Assembly (NCBI RefSeq): GCF_003470665.1
Contig: NZ_QRJZ01000005.1
Span: 56,990-120,989, forward strand
Length of the DNA stretch: 64,000 nt
DNA from: Collinsella sp. AM17-1
Lineage (GTDB): Bacteria; Actinomycetota; Coriobacteriia; Coriobacteriales; Coriobacteriaceae
Direction: 5' to 3'
The notes under the pieces were generated by a model that was not told the origin of the DNA, ran no database searches, and saw only the letters and a program-made list of their open reading frames with translations. Shown here one piece after another: positions 54,862-63,818 of the stretch (positions are counted from its first letter, which is position 1; each line of letters opens with the position of its first letter). The position numbers and the translations under genes are program-made.

Positions 54862-56892
54862 ATGACTGCACCTGCATCCAAGCTGCTCCAGCCCATTACG
54901 GTTGGCCCCCTTGAGCTCAAAAACCGCATTATGTTCCCGCCGCTGACCACCGGCTACGAGGAGCGTGACGGTTCCATCGGCGAGCGCAGCCTGGCTTTTT
55001 ACGAGCGCCTAGCCCGTGGCGGCGTGAGCTACATCGTTATTGGCGACGTCGCTCCCGTCATGACCGCGAGCCCCACGCCCAAGCTGGCGACCGACGCCCA
55101 GATCCCCACGTTTAAGGCGCTGGCCGACGCCGTTCACAAGCACGGCGCCAAGGTCGCGCTGCAGCTGTTCCACCCCGAGTACGACGTGCCCGGTGTCGGC
55201 CGCATGGTCATGGGATCCATGGCCGCCGCCAAGGCCGCGCAGGAGGCCAAGGCCGCTGGCGACGAGGAGACCTTTGCCGCCAAGATGGCCGAGTCCAACG
55301 AGATTCGCAAGCAGGCCTACGCCAAGCTGCACCACGACATGCAGCACTTTGTGAACGAGGCGAGCGTAGAGCAGCTCACCCAGATCAAGGAGGCCATCGC
55401 CGCCTCGGCCGCCCGCGCGCAGCAGGCCGGCATCGACGCCATCGAGGTCCACGGCGATCGCTTGGTGGGTTCGCTGTGCTCGGCCATCCTCAACAAGCGT
55501 ACCGACGAGTACGGCGGTTCGTTCGAGAACCGCGTTCGCTATGCGCTCGAGGTCGTCGCCGCCATTAAGGAAACCGCACCGCAGCTGATGGTGGAGTACA
55601 AGCTCCCCGTGATCATGGAGAACCCCGACGGCACGCCGCGCGGCAAGGGCGGCCTGCAGCCCGACGAGGCCTGCGAGTTCGCCAAGCTGCTCGAGGGTGC
55701 GGGCATCGATATGATCCAGGTCGCACAGGCCAACCATACCGGCAACATGGGCGACACCATTCCGCCCATGGGCGCCATGCCCTACAACTGGACGCTGCCC
55801 GTGGCCGAGCGCGTCAAGGCCCTGGTCTCCGTGCCGGTGGCAACCGTCGGCCGCGTGGTCTCGGTCGAGGCCGGCGAGAAGATTCTGGAAGACGGTTCGG
55901 CCGATATCATCGCGTACGGCCGCTCGCTCATGTGCGACCCCGACATTGCGCTGAAGGCCGCCACGGGTGAGCCCATTCGCGAGTGCCTCAACTGCAACAA
56001 GGGCTGCGTCGATGCGATTCAAAACCGCAAGTACATCTCGTGCGTGCTCAATGCCGAGAACGGCGACGAGGCGACCATCGCCATCAAGCCGGGCGAGGGC
56101 GACAAGAAGATTGCCGTGGTGGGCGGCGGTATTGCCGGCCTGGAGGCCGCACGCGTGGCGGCCAAGCGCGGCTACGACGTGACCGTCTATGAGGCGAGCG
56201 ATCACTTGGGCGGCCAGATTGTGCTGGCGGCCGCGCCTCCGCGCAAGGATGAGATCATGCGTTCGGTCGAGTACTACGAGAAGATTCTGCCCGGCCTGGG
56301 CGTGAAGGTCGAGCTCAACCATGCCGCTACGGCAGAGGACCTCAACGCCGCCGACGCCGCGATTGTGGCCGTGGGCGCGCACGACGTGGTCATCCCCGTT
56401 CCGGGCGCCGACTCGGAGAAGGTCGTCTCGAGCTGGGACGTGCTGGCCGGCAAGGTGGAGCTCAGCGGGTGCGTCGCCGTCATTGGCGGTGGCCTGGTGG
56501 GCACCGAGACTGCCGAGTACCTGCTGCAGCACGGCTGCGAGGTGGCGATCGTCGAGATGCTCGACAAGATTGCCGCGGGCGAGTCCGAGACCATTCTGCC
56601 GCTGATCATGAGCGACTTTGCCGAGCACAACGTGGAACAGCACGTGAAGACCCGCCTGACCGCCATTACTGACGAGGGCGTGGAGGCCGTTCGCACCGCC
56701 GAGGACGGCGCCGAGGAGCCGGTAAAGATCGCCTGCGATTACGTGGTGATGGCCGTGGGCTCCAAGGCCAACGCGTTTGACCTGGATGGCGTGACGGTGC
56801 CCGTGACCTGCGTGGGCGACTGCTCGGGCGAGCGCACCGCCGACATTGCGAGCGCCATTCGCACGGCATATCACGCGGCCAACGAGCTGTAG
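54862..56892 (+). CDS. FMN/FAD/[4Fe-4S] enoate-reductase-like NADH:flavin oxidoreductase
   Basis: 676 residues of the 2,4-dienoyl-CoA reductase / 2-enoate reductase / BaiCD family. The N-terminal old-yellow-enzyme TIM barrel (residues 5-350) has LKNRIMFPPLTTGYEERDGS and VGRVVSVEAGEKIL. The [4Fe-4S] site is CLNCNKGCVDA with a later Cys near residue 393. The FAD domain is VVGGGIAGLEAARVAAKRG near 418 and the NAD domain VIGGGLVGTETAEYLL near 540. An insertion around 115-165 is Ala/Glu/Lys-rich. It probably reduces an activated double bond in fermentation; substrate unknown. AGAGGA supports ATG 54862 over GTG/ATG 54856. Confidence 0.9.
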   Translation: MTAPASKLLQPITVGPLELKNRIMFPPLTTGYEERDGSIGERSLAFYERLARGGVSYIVIGDVAPVMTASPTPKLATDAQIPTFKALADAVHKHGAKVALQLFHPEYDVPGVGRMVMGSMAAAKAAQEAKAAGDEETFAAKMAESNEIRKQAYAKLHHDMQHFVNEASVEQLTQIKEAIAASAARAQQAGIDAIEVHGDRLVGSLCSAILNKRTDEYGGSFENRVRYALEVVAAIKETAPQLMVEYKLPVIMENPDGTPRGKGGLQPDEACEFAKLLEGAGIDMIQVAQANHTGNMGDTIPPMGAMPYNWTLPVAERVKALVSVPVATVGRVVSVEAGEKILEDGSADIIAYGRSLMCDPDIALKAATGEPIRECLNCNKGCVDAIQNRKYISCVLNAENGDEATIAIKPGEGDKKIAVVGGGIAGLEAARVAAKRGYDVTVYEASDHLGGQIVLAAAPPRKDEIMRSVEYYEKILPGLGVKVELNHAATAEDLNAADAAIVAVGAHDVVIPVPGADSEKVVSSWDVLAGKVELSGCVAVIGGGLVGTETAEYLLQHGCEVAIVEMLDKIAAGESETILPLIMSDFAEHNVEQHVKTRLTAITDEGVEAVRTAEDGAEEPVKIACDYVVMAVGSKANAFDLDGVTVPVTCVGDCSGERTADIASAIRTAYHAANEL

Positions 56893-56967
56893 TTGAACAT
56901 CGCGGCCAGGCGGGGCGGTAGCACGGATCTGTCTCGCCCGGCTGTGTCCCGTCGGGTGTCAACCGGT

Positions 56968-57010
56968 GCGGGGCCTGCAAGCGCGGCAGGTCCCGCCCTT
57001 TTTGTTTTGC
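56968..57010 (+). terminator. Intrinsic terminator after the flavoenzyme gene
   Basis: 11-bp stem GCGGGGCCTGC (56968-56978) with 56986-56996, one G-U pair, followed by CCTTTTTGTTTT. Confidence 0.88.
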
Positions 57011-57262
57011 TCCGGTGGATGGCAATGCGAGGTAATCATGAGGAGTGAGGACGTCTACTGCCTTGCGGATCACTCAAAATTATTGGGGGAGGGGTTAATA
57101 ACCATACCCTCTATACCAAAGGACATAAAGAGATGCCAATTTTGTTGACAAGCGAATGACGATTAGCTGCGAGCCAGCTACCAGCGTAAATAATCGATAA
57201 AGAAATGTCGTAATTTGGTGCCAAATGCCCAGATAATGCCGCGTCTATTTTAATTAACTGCT

Positions 57263-57291
57263 TTGAGCAAACAGTAAAATGCTACTATCTA
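57263..57291 (+). promoter_or_regulatory. Candidate promoter of the two-HTH protein
   Basis: TTGAGC (57263-57268) and TATCTA (57286-57291) with a 17-nt spacer in an AT-rich 250-nt leader that also holds the palindrome ATTTGG-TG-CCAAAT (57213-57226), a possible operator. No gene is visible in 57011-57332. Confidence 0.55.
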
Positions 57292-57341
57292 ACTTGCACG
57301 TAAGAAAGCAGATTAACGGTTAAGGCTAAGAAGTGGCAGGT

Positions 57342-57737
57342 ATGTCGGAAGCAACTAGGACTCGCACGCATGCGCCCGAGGTTAGGCAGCGCGCCGTCGA
57401 GATCCTCCAAGAGGGGGTCGGTCATCGCGCCCTCGCCGCGGAGCTTGGCATTCCCCAGGCCACGGCTCGTCAGTGGGCCCGCGCATATGCCGTGGGCGGT
57501 GCCGACGCCGTTTTCAATGCCGGTTCGCATCATCACACCTATTCGTACGACGTAAAGCTCGCTGTGGTTAAGGACCGTCTGGAAAACGGCTTGACGGTTC
57601 GCGAGGCCATGATCAAGCACAAGATTCCCAGCGAGTCTTCGGTCAAGGCTTGGTGCCGTCAGTACCGCGAGAGCGGTGAGTCCGCACTGGTCGATAAGCC
57701 GCGCGGTCGCAAGCCGCGCGTTAAAAAGACGGAATAG
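57342..57737 (+). CDS. Orphan helix-turn-helix protein related to IS transposase OrfA
   Basis: 131 residues from ATG 57342 (GTG 57333 is also possible). Two consecutive HTH units: VRQRAVEILQEGVGHRALAA then ELGIPQATARQWARAY, and LAVVKDRLENGLTVREAMIK then IPSESSVKAWCRQYR. This is the pattern of IS3/IS150-type OrfA and InsE proteins. The basic C-terminus is DKPRGRKPRVKKTE. No orfB, terminal inverted repeats or target duplication is seen, so it is probably a domesticated DNA-binding protein. It has its own promoter-like site and terminator directly before the hydrogenase operon. Confidence 0.75.
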   Translation: MSEATRTRTHAPEVRQRAVEILQEGVGHRALAAELGIPQATARQWARAYAVGGADAVFNAGSHHHTYSYDVKLAVVKDRLENGLTVREAMIKHKIPSESSVKAWCRQYRESGESALVDKPRGRKPRVKKTE

Positions 57738-57749
57738 CAAACGGGATGG

Positions 57750-57774
57750 TGCGCCCACAGGGGCGCATTTTTCT
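57750..57774 (+). terminator. Terminator after the two-HTH gene
   Basis: 7-bp GC stem TGCGCCC/GGGCGCA (57750-57767) followed by TTTTTCTT. Confidence 0.9.
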
Positions 57775-57917
57775 TGCCGCGCCTCTGCTCCAAAGCAGGC
57801 GTGCCCTTACCCCGTACGCCTAAAACTCCCCAGTTGACCGAAAACCCGCCGCCGCTACTCCTCAACTGAGCTATAACGTTAAACAATTGCAGCGTTTTTG
57901 CATGGGGGAGTGATGGT

Positions 57918-60800
57918 ATGACGCTACTGTATTTCCTTACCCTGTTTCCGCTGGTACCGGCGTTGGGCATGCTGCTTGCGCGCGGTGACCGAGCCCGTGA
58001 CGCGGTAGGGCTTGTAGGCTCTGGCATCATTATGGCGGTGACAGTTGTAGTCGCCGTCATGTTTTTTGGCACGGGCCCGCAGAGCTTCGAGGTGGCACCC
58101 GGCACCTCGCACGTGCTCTCCATCATCAGCTCCGTCATCGACGTCATCCTGTGCGCCGTCATCCTGTACAACGCGTACAAATATAGGAACGCGCTCACCA
58201 CGGTGCTCGGCGTAGTCCAGTTGGTGGGCTCGCTCGCCTTTGCAGCCATGACGCTGCCCGCGGCCGAAGCCGTCACGGCAACGCCGCTCTACCTGGACTA
58301 CATGAGCGTGATCATGGTCCTCGCCGTCGGCATCGTCGGCAGCTTAATCTGCGTGTATGCCCTGGGCTACATGAAGGACTTCCAGGCCCACGACGAGCAC
58401 GAGGCAGCGCTGCGCGGGCAGGCGGCGCCCGACCGACGCCCGCAGTTCCTGGCGCTTATGTTCCTGTTCCTCTCGGCCATGTTCGTCATCGTGACAAGCG
58501 ACAACCTTGAGTGGCTGTTCTGTGGCTGGGAAATCACCACCGTGTGCTCGTTCCTCATGATTGGCTACACGCGCACGCCCGAGGCCATAAAAAACGCTTT
58601 CACCCAGATCATCCTCAACATGCTGGGCGGCATCGCGTTTTTGGCCGGACTCATGTACCTGCACGTTAACGGCATGCCGCTGACCATCTCGGGCATGATC
58701 GAGCTTTCCAGCGCCGGAACCGCGCAATCCGCGCTGCTGGTGATGCCGGTCCTGTTGCTGTCGCTTGCCGCGCTCACCAAGGCCGCACAGATGCCGTTCC
58801 ACACTTGGCTATTGGGTGCCATGGTTGCCCCCACGCCCACGAGTGCCCTGCTGCACTCGTCAACCATGGTCAAAGCCGGCGTGTTCCTGATGGTCAAGCT
58901 CAGCCCGCTCTATGCCATCTATCCCGTGACCGGCTTTATGGTCACGAGCGTGGGTGCCATCACGTTTTTGCTCGCTGCCCTCATGGCCATCTCGCAGAGC
59001 AACGCCAAACGCGTCCTCGCGTACTCCACCATTTCCAACTTGGGCCTCATCAGTGCTTGCTTGGGTGTCGGCGCGCCCGAGGCCGTATGGGCCGCCATCT
59101 TCCTGATCCTGTTCCACACGGTGGCCAAGTCGCTGCTGTTCCTGTGCGTGGGCACGGCCGAGCATCATATCGGCAGCCGCAATATCGAGGACATGGACGG
59201 TATGTTCAGCCGCATGCCGCACCTTACGCGTCTGATGATGCTGGGCATCATGGGCATGTTCGTGGCACCGTTTGGCATGCTCGTGTCCAAGTGGGGCGCC
59301 CTGGTGGCGTTCGCGCAGACCGGCAACGTGCTCATGATCATGGTGCTTGCCTTTGGCTCGGCCGCGACGTTCTTCTTCTGGGGCAAGTGGCTTGCCAAGC
59401 TTTCGGGCGTCGACCCCACGGCTCAAAACGTTGAGGTCAATGTCCATAAGACCGAATGGATGGCCCTCAACACCATCGCCGCGCTGCTGATTCTTTGCTG
59501 CGTGGCGTTCCCGCTCATCTCGAGCGGCCTGGTGTCGCCTTACTTGGCCATGGTGTTTGGCCGCGTGCCGTACGTTATTGGCAAGGACTCCATGTATCTG
59601 ATGGTGGTTATCGTGGCGTTTATCGCCGTGGTGCTGCTGACTTCATTCCGCGTGAGCAACAAACCGCACGTCAACGTGTACCTTTCGGGTGTGGGGACCG
59701 ACAAATATCGCCATTTCCGTGGCTCGATGGGACACGAGGTGAAGGCCGAAAAGCGCAATTGGTACTCGGAGGACGCCCTTGGCGAGAAGCGTATTGGCCC
59801 CGCGGGTAGCGTCGTGTGTTGCAGCATTATCTTGTTTGCGCTGCTGTGTTGCGCGTGGATTGGGCCCGAGCGGCTTGCCATGAGCGCGCCCTCGGTGCTG
59901 CGCGGCAAGTATTTCGAAGGCTCGGGCGTCGTGGGCATTTTTATTGGCACCGTGGCGTTTGCTTTGCTGGCGCCGCTTGTGGGCGGCCTGATCGACGGCC
60001 TTGACCGTAAGCTTTCGGCTCGCATGCAGGGCCGCGTGGGTCCGCGTCTGCTGCAGCCCTTCTACGACGTTGCCAAACTGCTGCGCAAGGCCCCTGCCAG
60101 CGTAAACACCATGGACGATACCTATATGGCACGTGCGCTCATCTTTACCGTGGTAGGCGGCGGCATCTTTGTGTCGGGTTCCAACACGCTGCTGTGCGCT
60201 TTTATGGTGACGCTCGCCGCGATCTTTGTGGTGCTGGCGTCCGCCTCGACGCAAAGCCCGTTTGCGCAGGTCGGCGCCGATCGCGAGCTGCTGCAGGTTA
60301 TGAGCTACGAGCCCGCCGTTCTGCTGATGAGCGTGGGCCTGTACCTTGCCACCGACAGCTTCGATTCCATTGCCGTGACGGGGCAGTCAGCCCCCATCAT
60401 CGTGTACAGCGCGCCCATTTTCCTTGCGCTGCTCGCGGTGCTTACCATCAAGCTACGCAAGTCGCCGTTCGACCTTTCGTACTCGCATCACGCGCATCAG
60501 GAGATTGTCCAGGGCGTCGCCACCGAGATGAGCGGCAGCACGCTGGCCAAGATGACCCTTATGCACTGGTGCGAGACCGTGCTGTTTTTGATGTGGGTGG
60601 GCATGTTCTTTGTCTGGGACAACCCGGTGAGCTGGGCCGTAGCCCTGGTCGTGATGGCCGCGACGTATTTTGTCGAGGTACTGATCGATAACACCTTCGC
60701 CCGTAGCACCTGGCGCAGCTGCTTTAAGCTCGGCTGGGGCGTGGCGCTGGTGTTTGGCCTGCTCAACCTTATGCCCATCCTCGTCGACGTGTTTATTTAG
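57918..60800 (+). CDS. Ech-type hydrogenase membrane subunits A and B fused in one protein
   Basis: 960 residues. Residues 1 to about 620 are a NuoL/EchA-like antiporter subunit: LEWLFCGWEITTVCSFLMIG, LTKAAQMPFHTWLLGAM, APTPTSALLHSSTMVKAGV with conserved Lys/His of the proton path, and IFLILFHTVAKSLLFLCVG. From about 665 the chain becomes a NuoH/EchB/HycD-like subunit: LARMQGRVGPR-type turn (RMQGRVGPRLLQPFYDVAKL), then DRELLQVMSYEPAVLL and RKSPFDLSYSHHAHQEIV. These are normally separate genes. The single frame shows no stop between them. RBS GGGGGAG before ATG 57918. Confidence 0.9.
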   Translation: MTLLYFLTLFPLVPALGMLLARGDRARDAVGLVGSGIIMAVTVVVAVMFFGTGPQSFEVAPGTSHVLSIISSVIDVILCAVILYNAYKYRNALTTVLGVVQLVGSLAFAAMTLPAAEAVTATPLYLDYMSVIMVLAVGIVGSLICVYALGYMKDFQAHDEHEAALRGQAAPDRRPQFLALMFLFLSAMFVIVTSDNLEWLFCGWEITTVCSFLMIGYTRTPEAIKNAFTQIILNMLGGIAFLAGLMYLHVNGMPLTISGMIELSSAGTAQSALLVMPVLLLSLAALTKAAQMPFHTWLLGAMVAPTPTSALLHSSTMVKAGVFLMVKLSPLYAIYPVTGFMVTSVGAITFLLAALMAISQSNAKRVLAYSTISNLGLISACLGVGAPEAVWAAIFLILFHTVAKSLLFLCVGTAEHHIGSRNIEDMDGMFSRMPHLTRLMMLGIMGMFVAPFGMLVSKWGALVAFAQTGNVLMIMVLAFGSAATFFFWGKWLAKLSGVDPTAQNVEVNVHKTEWMALNTIAALLILCCVAFPLISSGLVSPYLAMVFGRVPYVIGKDSMYLMVVIVAFIAVVLLTSFRVSNKPHVNVYLSGVGTDKYRHFRGSMGHEVKAEKRNWYSEDALGEKRIGPAGSVVCCSIILFALLCCAWIGPERLAMSAPSVLRGKYFEGSGVVGIFIGTVAFALLAPLVGGLIDGLDRKLSARMQGRVGPRLLQPFYDVAKLLRKAPASVNTMDDTYMARALIFTVVGGGIFVSGSNTLLCAFMVTLAAIFVVLASASTQSPFAQVGADRELLQVMSYEPAVLLMSVGLYLATDSFDSIAVTGQSAPIIVYSAPIFLALLAVLTIKLRKSPFDLSYSHHAHQEIVQGVATEMSGSTLAKMTLMHWCETVLFLMWVGMFFVWDNPVSWAVALVVMAATYFVEVLIDNTFARSTWRSCFKLGWGVALVFGLLNLMPILVDVFI

Positions 60801-60812
60801 GAGGCGGCATCC

Positions 60813-61406
60813 ATGGATCATAAAATGTCGCGCTCACCGTGGGTTATTCATTACGACGGCTCGAGCTGCAACGGATGCGATATCGAGGTGCTGGCCTCGC
60901 TTACCCCACTGTTCGATGCGGAGCGCTTTGGCGTGGTCAACACCGGCAACCCCAAACATGCGGACATCTTTTTGGTGACGGGCTCGGTCAATGCCCAGAA
61001 CCTGCCCGTCGTGCGTCAGATTTACAACCAGATGCTCGAGCCCAAGTGCGTGGTGGCGTGCGGCATCTGCGCGTGCTCGGGCGGCGTGTTCCGCGATGCC
61101 TACAACGTGATCGGCGGCGTGGACCGCGCGATTCCCGTGGACGTGTACGCGCCCGGGTGCGCCATTCGCCCCGAGACGGTGATCGATGCCATCGTGGAGG
61201 CGTGCGGCATCTTGGACCAGAAGGAGGCCGTGATGCGCGCCGGCGGCGATCCGCTCACCGTGGGCGGCGCCGCCACCTGGGACGGTGGCGTTGAGCTGGG
61301 CGAGGACGGGTTTGTGGCCGCGGCTGAGGCCGGCGACGCGCCCGCCGCTGGCGACGCACCTGCTGGGACGCCCGCCGCGTCCGTCGCTGCAAAGGAGGCC
61401 GAGTAA
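60813..61406 (+). CDS. Ech-type hydrogenase small subunit (EchC-like)
   Basis: 197 residues of the NuoB/hydrogenase small subunit family. It carries the proximal [4Fe-4S] cluster: Cys19 and Cys22 in DGSSCNGCDIEV, then Cys in VVACGICACSGGVF and Cys in VYAPGCAIRPE. The last 50 residues are an Ala/Gly/Pro/Asp-rich tail without Cys, absent from most homologues. GGAGG lies before ATG 60813. Its stop overlaps the next start by one base. Confidence 0.93.
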   Translation: MDHKMSRSPWVIHYDGSSCNGCDIEVLASLTPLFDAERFGVVNTGNPKHADIFLVTGSVNAQNLPVVRQIYNQMLEPKCVVACGICACSGGVFRDAYNVIGGVDRAIPVDVYAPGCAIRPETVIDAIVEACGILDQKEAVMRAGGDPLTVGGAATWDGGVELGEDGFVAAAEAGDAPAAGDAPAGTPAASVAAKEAE

Positions 61407-62107
61407 TGCAAGAGGCAATCTATACCATCGTTGGGATCGACGAGCTCCTGTCGCATGTCCAGGCGCTTAAGGGCGTCGGTGCGCGCTTTGTGCAAATGCA
61501 CGCCGAGCGTAACGTCGACGACGGCTCGTATCGCTTGGTCTATACGTTTATCAACGTTCGTGCTGCTCAGGAGCATATTGCGCAGGGCGGCAGCTATGCG
61601 ATCGAGAACCTGGTGGTCGAAGGCATCGACCAGTACCAGGAGATTCCGTCCATCAGCTCGTATTATCCGGCAGTATTCCCGTTTGAGAACGAGGCGCATG
61701 ACCTGTTTGGTCTTGCCATCACCGACATGCAGATTGACTTTAAGGGCTTTTTCTACCAGGTCTCGACTGCCGAGCCCATGAGCGTTATCACGCCCGAGGT
61801 GAAGGCTGCGCGCGAGAAGGCCATGAAAGTCCGCGCGGCCGCCGAGGCCAAGGCGCGCAAGACCGCAGCCGAAAAGGCCGCCGCCGCTGCGGCTGCTGCA
61901 GGGGAGGGCGCTGCGGGCGCTGCCGTCGCTCAGCCCGCTGCGGCTGCCGGCTCCGATGCTCAGCACGATGAGGCTGCTGCGAAAGCCGCGCTCAAGGCTG
62001 CCGAGATGGAGGCAAAGCTCGCTGCCATGGATCCCGAGAAAGCAGCCAAGGTCCGCGCGGCGCTTGCCGCCAAGGCCGCCCGCGACAAGCAGAAAAAGGA
62101 GGCGTAA
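61406..62107 (+). CDS. Ech-type hydrogenase 30-kDa subunit (EchD/NuoC-like) with Ala/Lys-rich tail
   Basis: 233 residues. The first 130 match the NuoC/EchD fold, ending in the family's ISSYYPAVFPFENEAHDLFG, then FKGFFYQ. From about 130 on the chain is a long Ala/Lys/Glu-rich, probably helical or disordered extension (EKAMKVRAAAEAKARK and similar). EchD is normally about 120-130 residues, so the tail is extra. ATG shares its base with the upstream stop. Confidence 0.9.
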   Translation: MQEAIYTIVGIDELLSHVQALKGVGARFVQMHAERNVDDGSYRLVYTFINVRAAQEHIAQGGSYAIENLVVEGIDQYQEIPSISSYYPAVFPFENEAHDLFGLAITDMQIDFKGFFYQVSTAEPMSVITPEVKAAREKAMKVRAAAEAKARKTAAEKAAAAAAAAGEGAAGAAVAQPAAAAGSDAQHDEAAAKAALKAAEMEAKLAAMDPEKAAKVRAALAAKAARDKQKKEA

Positions 62108-62112
62108 GGCCC

Positions 62113-63201
62113 ATGGCGCATCGCTCCGTCATTCCGTTTGGCCCGCAGCACCCGGTGCTGCCCGAGCCGCTTCATCTAGACCTGGTAATCGAGGACGACC
62201 GCGTCATCGAGGCAATTCCGCAGATCGGTTTTGTGCACCGCGGGCTCGAGAAGCTCACCGAAAAGCGTGACATGCATCAGTTTGGCTACATCGCCGAGCG
62301 CATCTGCGGTATTTGCGCCGTGGGTCACAGCTGCGGCTATGCCAGCGCCTGCGAGCGCATGCTCGACATCGAGGCGCCCGGCCGCGTGCAGTATATCCGC
62401 ACCATTTTGCACGAGCTTTCGCGCATTCACTCGCACCTGCTGTGGCTGGGCCTGCTTGCCGACGCCTTTGGTTTCGAGGCGTTGTTCTATCGTTCGTGGA
62501 CCCTGCGCGAGCAGATTCTCAAGATCTTTGAGAGCACTTGCGGCGGGCGCGTGATTCTGTCGATTAACGAGATCGGCGGCCTTAAACACGACATTGAGGA
62601 CTCCGAGCTGGCGGGCATTGTCCAGACGCTCGATGCCATGCGTCCCGACTACGAGGCCCTGGTGCATACGTTTTTGGACGACAATAGCTGCGGCGAGCGC
62701 CTGCACGGTGTAGGCGTGATCAGCAAGAAGGACGCGCTGGAGCTTTCGATGGTCGGCCCGTTCGGTCGCGCCTCGGGCGTGGACTACGACGTGCGCATGT
62801 TCGGTGACGGCGCCTATGCGGATCTGGCTGCGTTTGAGCCGATCGTGGCTACCGACGGCGACTGCTATGCCCGCTGCCAGGTGCGTTGTGCCGAGGTCAC
62901 GCAGGCCATGGACATTATCAAGGAGCTTGTGGGCAAGATTCCGCACGACGGTATCGGCGGACGCACCAAGCTCACGCCGGCCGACGGCGCACGCGGCGAG
63001 GTTGTGATTGAGCAGCCGCGCGGCGAGGCGTACTACTATGTGCGCGGCAACGGCACCAAGAATCTGGACCGTTTTCGCGTGCGCACGCCGACGTCGCAGA
63101 ACCTGGCGGGTCTGACGCATGCACTGCAGGGCGTGCTCCTTGCCAACGTGCCCATGATTATCCTGACCATCGACCCCTGCATTAGCTGCACGGAAAGGTA
63201 G
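62113..63201 (+). CDS. Ech-type [NiFe] hydrogenase large subunit (EchE-like)
   Basis: 362 residues with both nickel-binding Cys pairs, RICGIC (63-68) and DPCISC (354-359), so a real hydrogenase and not NuoD. Intermediate family text: GFVHRGLEKLTEKRDMHQ and YIRTILHELSRIHSHLLWLG. The protein stops three residues after DPCISC (TER), so there is no cleavable C-terminal extension and no maturation protease should be needed, as known for Ech enzymes. No hyp maturation genes lie in the window. Confidence 0.95.
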   Translation: MAHRSVIPFGPQHPVLPEPLHLDLVIEDDRVIEAIPQIGFVHRGLEKLTEKRDMHQFGYIAERICGICAVGHSCGYASACERMLDIEAPGRVQYIRTILHELSRIHSHLLWLGLLADAFGFEALFYRSWTLREQILKIFESTCGGRVILSINEIGGLKHDIEDSELAGIVQTLDAMRPDYEALVHTFLDDNSCGERLHGVGVISKKDALELSMVGPFGRASGVDYDVRMFGDGAYADLAAFEPIVATDGDCYARCQVRCAEVTQAMDIIKELVGKIPHDGIGGRTKLTPADGARGEVVIEQPRGEAYYYVRGNGTKNLDRFRVRTPTSQNLAGLTHALQGVLLANVPMIILTIDPCISCTER

Positions 63202-63208
63202 GCGCGGC

Positions 63209-63550
63209 ATGAGTTTGCTGACATTTGCCAAGACGGCCTTGGGTTCTATGGTCAAGCAGCCGGTAACGGTGTGCTATCCGCAGGAGAAGCTCGCGGCGCC
63301 CGAGCGCCTGCGCGGGCACATCGTTAACGACATGGACGTGTGCATTTGCTGCGGCATGTGCGCGCGTCGCTGCCCGGCGGGCGCGCTCGCGGTCGATCGC
63401 AAGGGTGGAACGTGGTCGATCGACCCGTATGCCTGCGTGGTGTGCGGTGAGTGCATCGAGAGCTGCCCCAAACACTGTCTGACTATGGACACCGCCCGCA
63501 CTCCGGTTGCGGCGGACAAGACTCCCACGGTAGAAGCCAAGCCGGAGTAG
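63209..63550 (+). CDS. Ech-type hydrogenase ferredoxin-like subunit (EchF-like)
   Basis: 113 residues with two [4Fe-4S] motifs, CICCGMCARRCPAGAL and CVVCGECIESCPKHCL, about 33 residues apart. It passes electrons between soluble ferredoxin and EchC. The C-terminal 20 residues are a polar tail. Last gene of a five-gene ech operon (AB, C, D, E, F) with spacings of -1 to 12 nt. A long GC hairpin follows at 63572. Confidence 0.93.
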   Translation: MSLLTFAKTALGSMVKQPVTVCYPQEKLAAPERLRGHIVNDMDVCICCGMCARRCPAGALAVDRKGGTWSIDPYACVVCGECIESCPKHCLTMDTARTPVAADKTPTVEAKPE

Positions 63551-63571
63551 CGCTGGAATAGGGCTGGAATA

Positions 63572-63605
63572 GGGGCCGGTGGGGCAAAAATGCCCCACCG
63601 GCCCC
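63572..63605 (+). terminator. Hairpin after the ech operon
   Basis: Perfect 15-bp stem (63572-63586 with 63591-63605) with an AAAA loop. No T-run follows, so it may protect the transcript end instead of terminating. Confidence 0.65.
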
Positions 63606-63637
63606 GCGCTTAAACGCGCGGTTGGGCCGCCACGAAC

Positions 63638-63789
63638 AAAACTATGCCGGATTACGGAGCTGGATAGCGAACCTCCGACCATATCGAAAATTGCAAAAAC
63701 AAAACCGCAGGTAGATAGCCTGCCGTTTTTCAAAAAATGAAGGTATGGATGAGGGCCCCGACTTTAGCCCCGTAATCCGGCATAGTTTT
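63638..63789. repeat. 152-bp MITE-like element A, copy 2
   Basis: 23-bp terminal inverted repeats (one mismatch) beginning AAAACTATGCCGGATTACGG; same length as the copy at 46397-46548. Its interior aligns with that copy in the opposite orientation. Confidence 0.9.
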
Positions 63790-63818
63790 GAAATACCACC
63801 ATATCCGTAGCATCCCTT

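Noticed and set aside
55009..56874. 621-codon minus-strand frame opposite the flavoenzyme
   Set aside because: The plus-strand protein has complete FMN, Fe-S, FAD and NAD motifs; the minus frame is a codon-bias artefact.
57333..57737. Active insertion sequence
   Set aside because: No orfB, no terminal inverted repeats and no target duplication were found around the OrfA-like gene.
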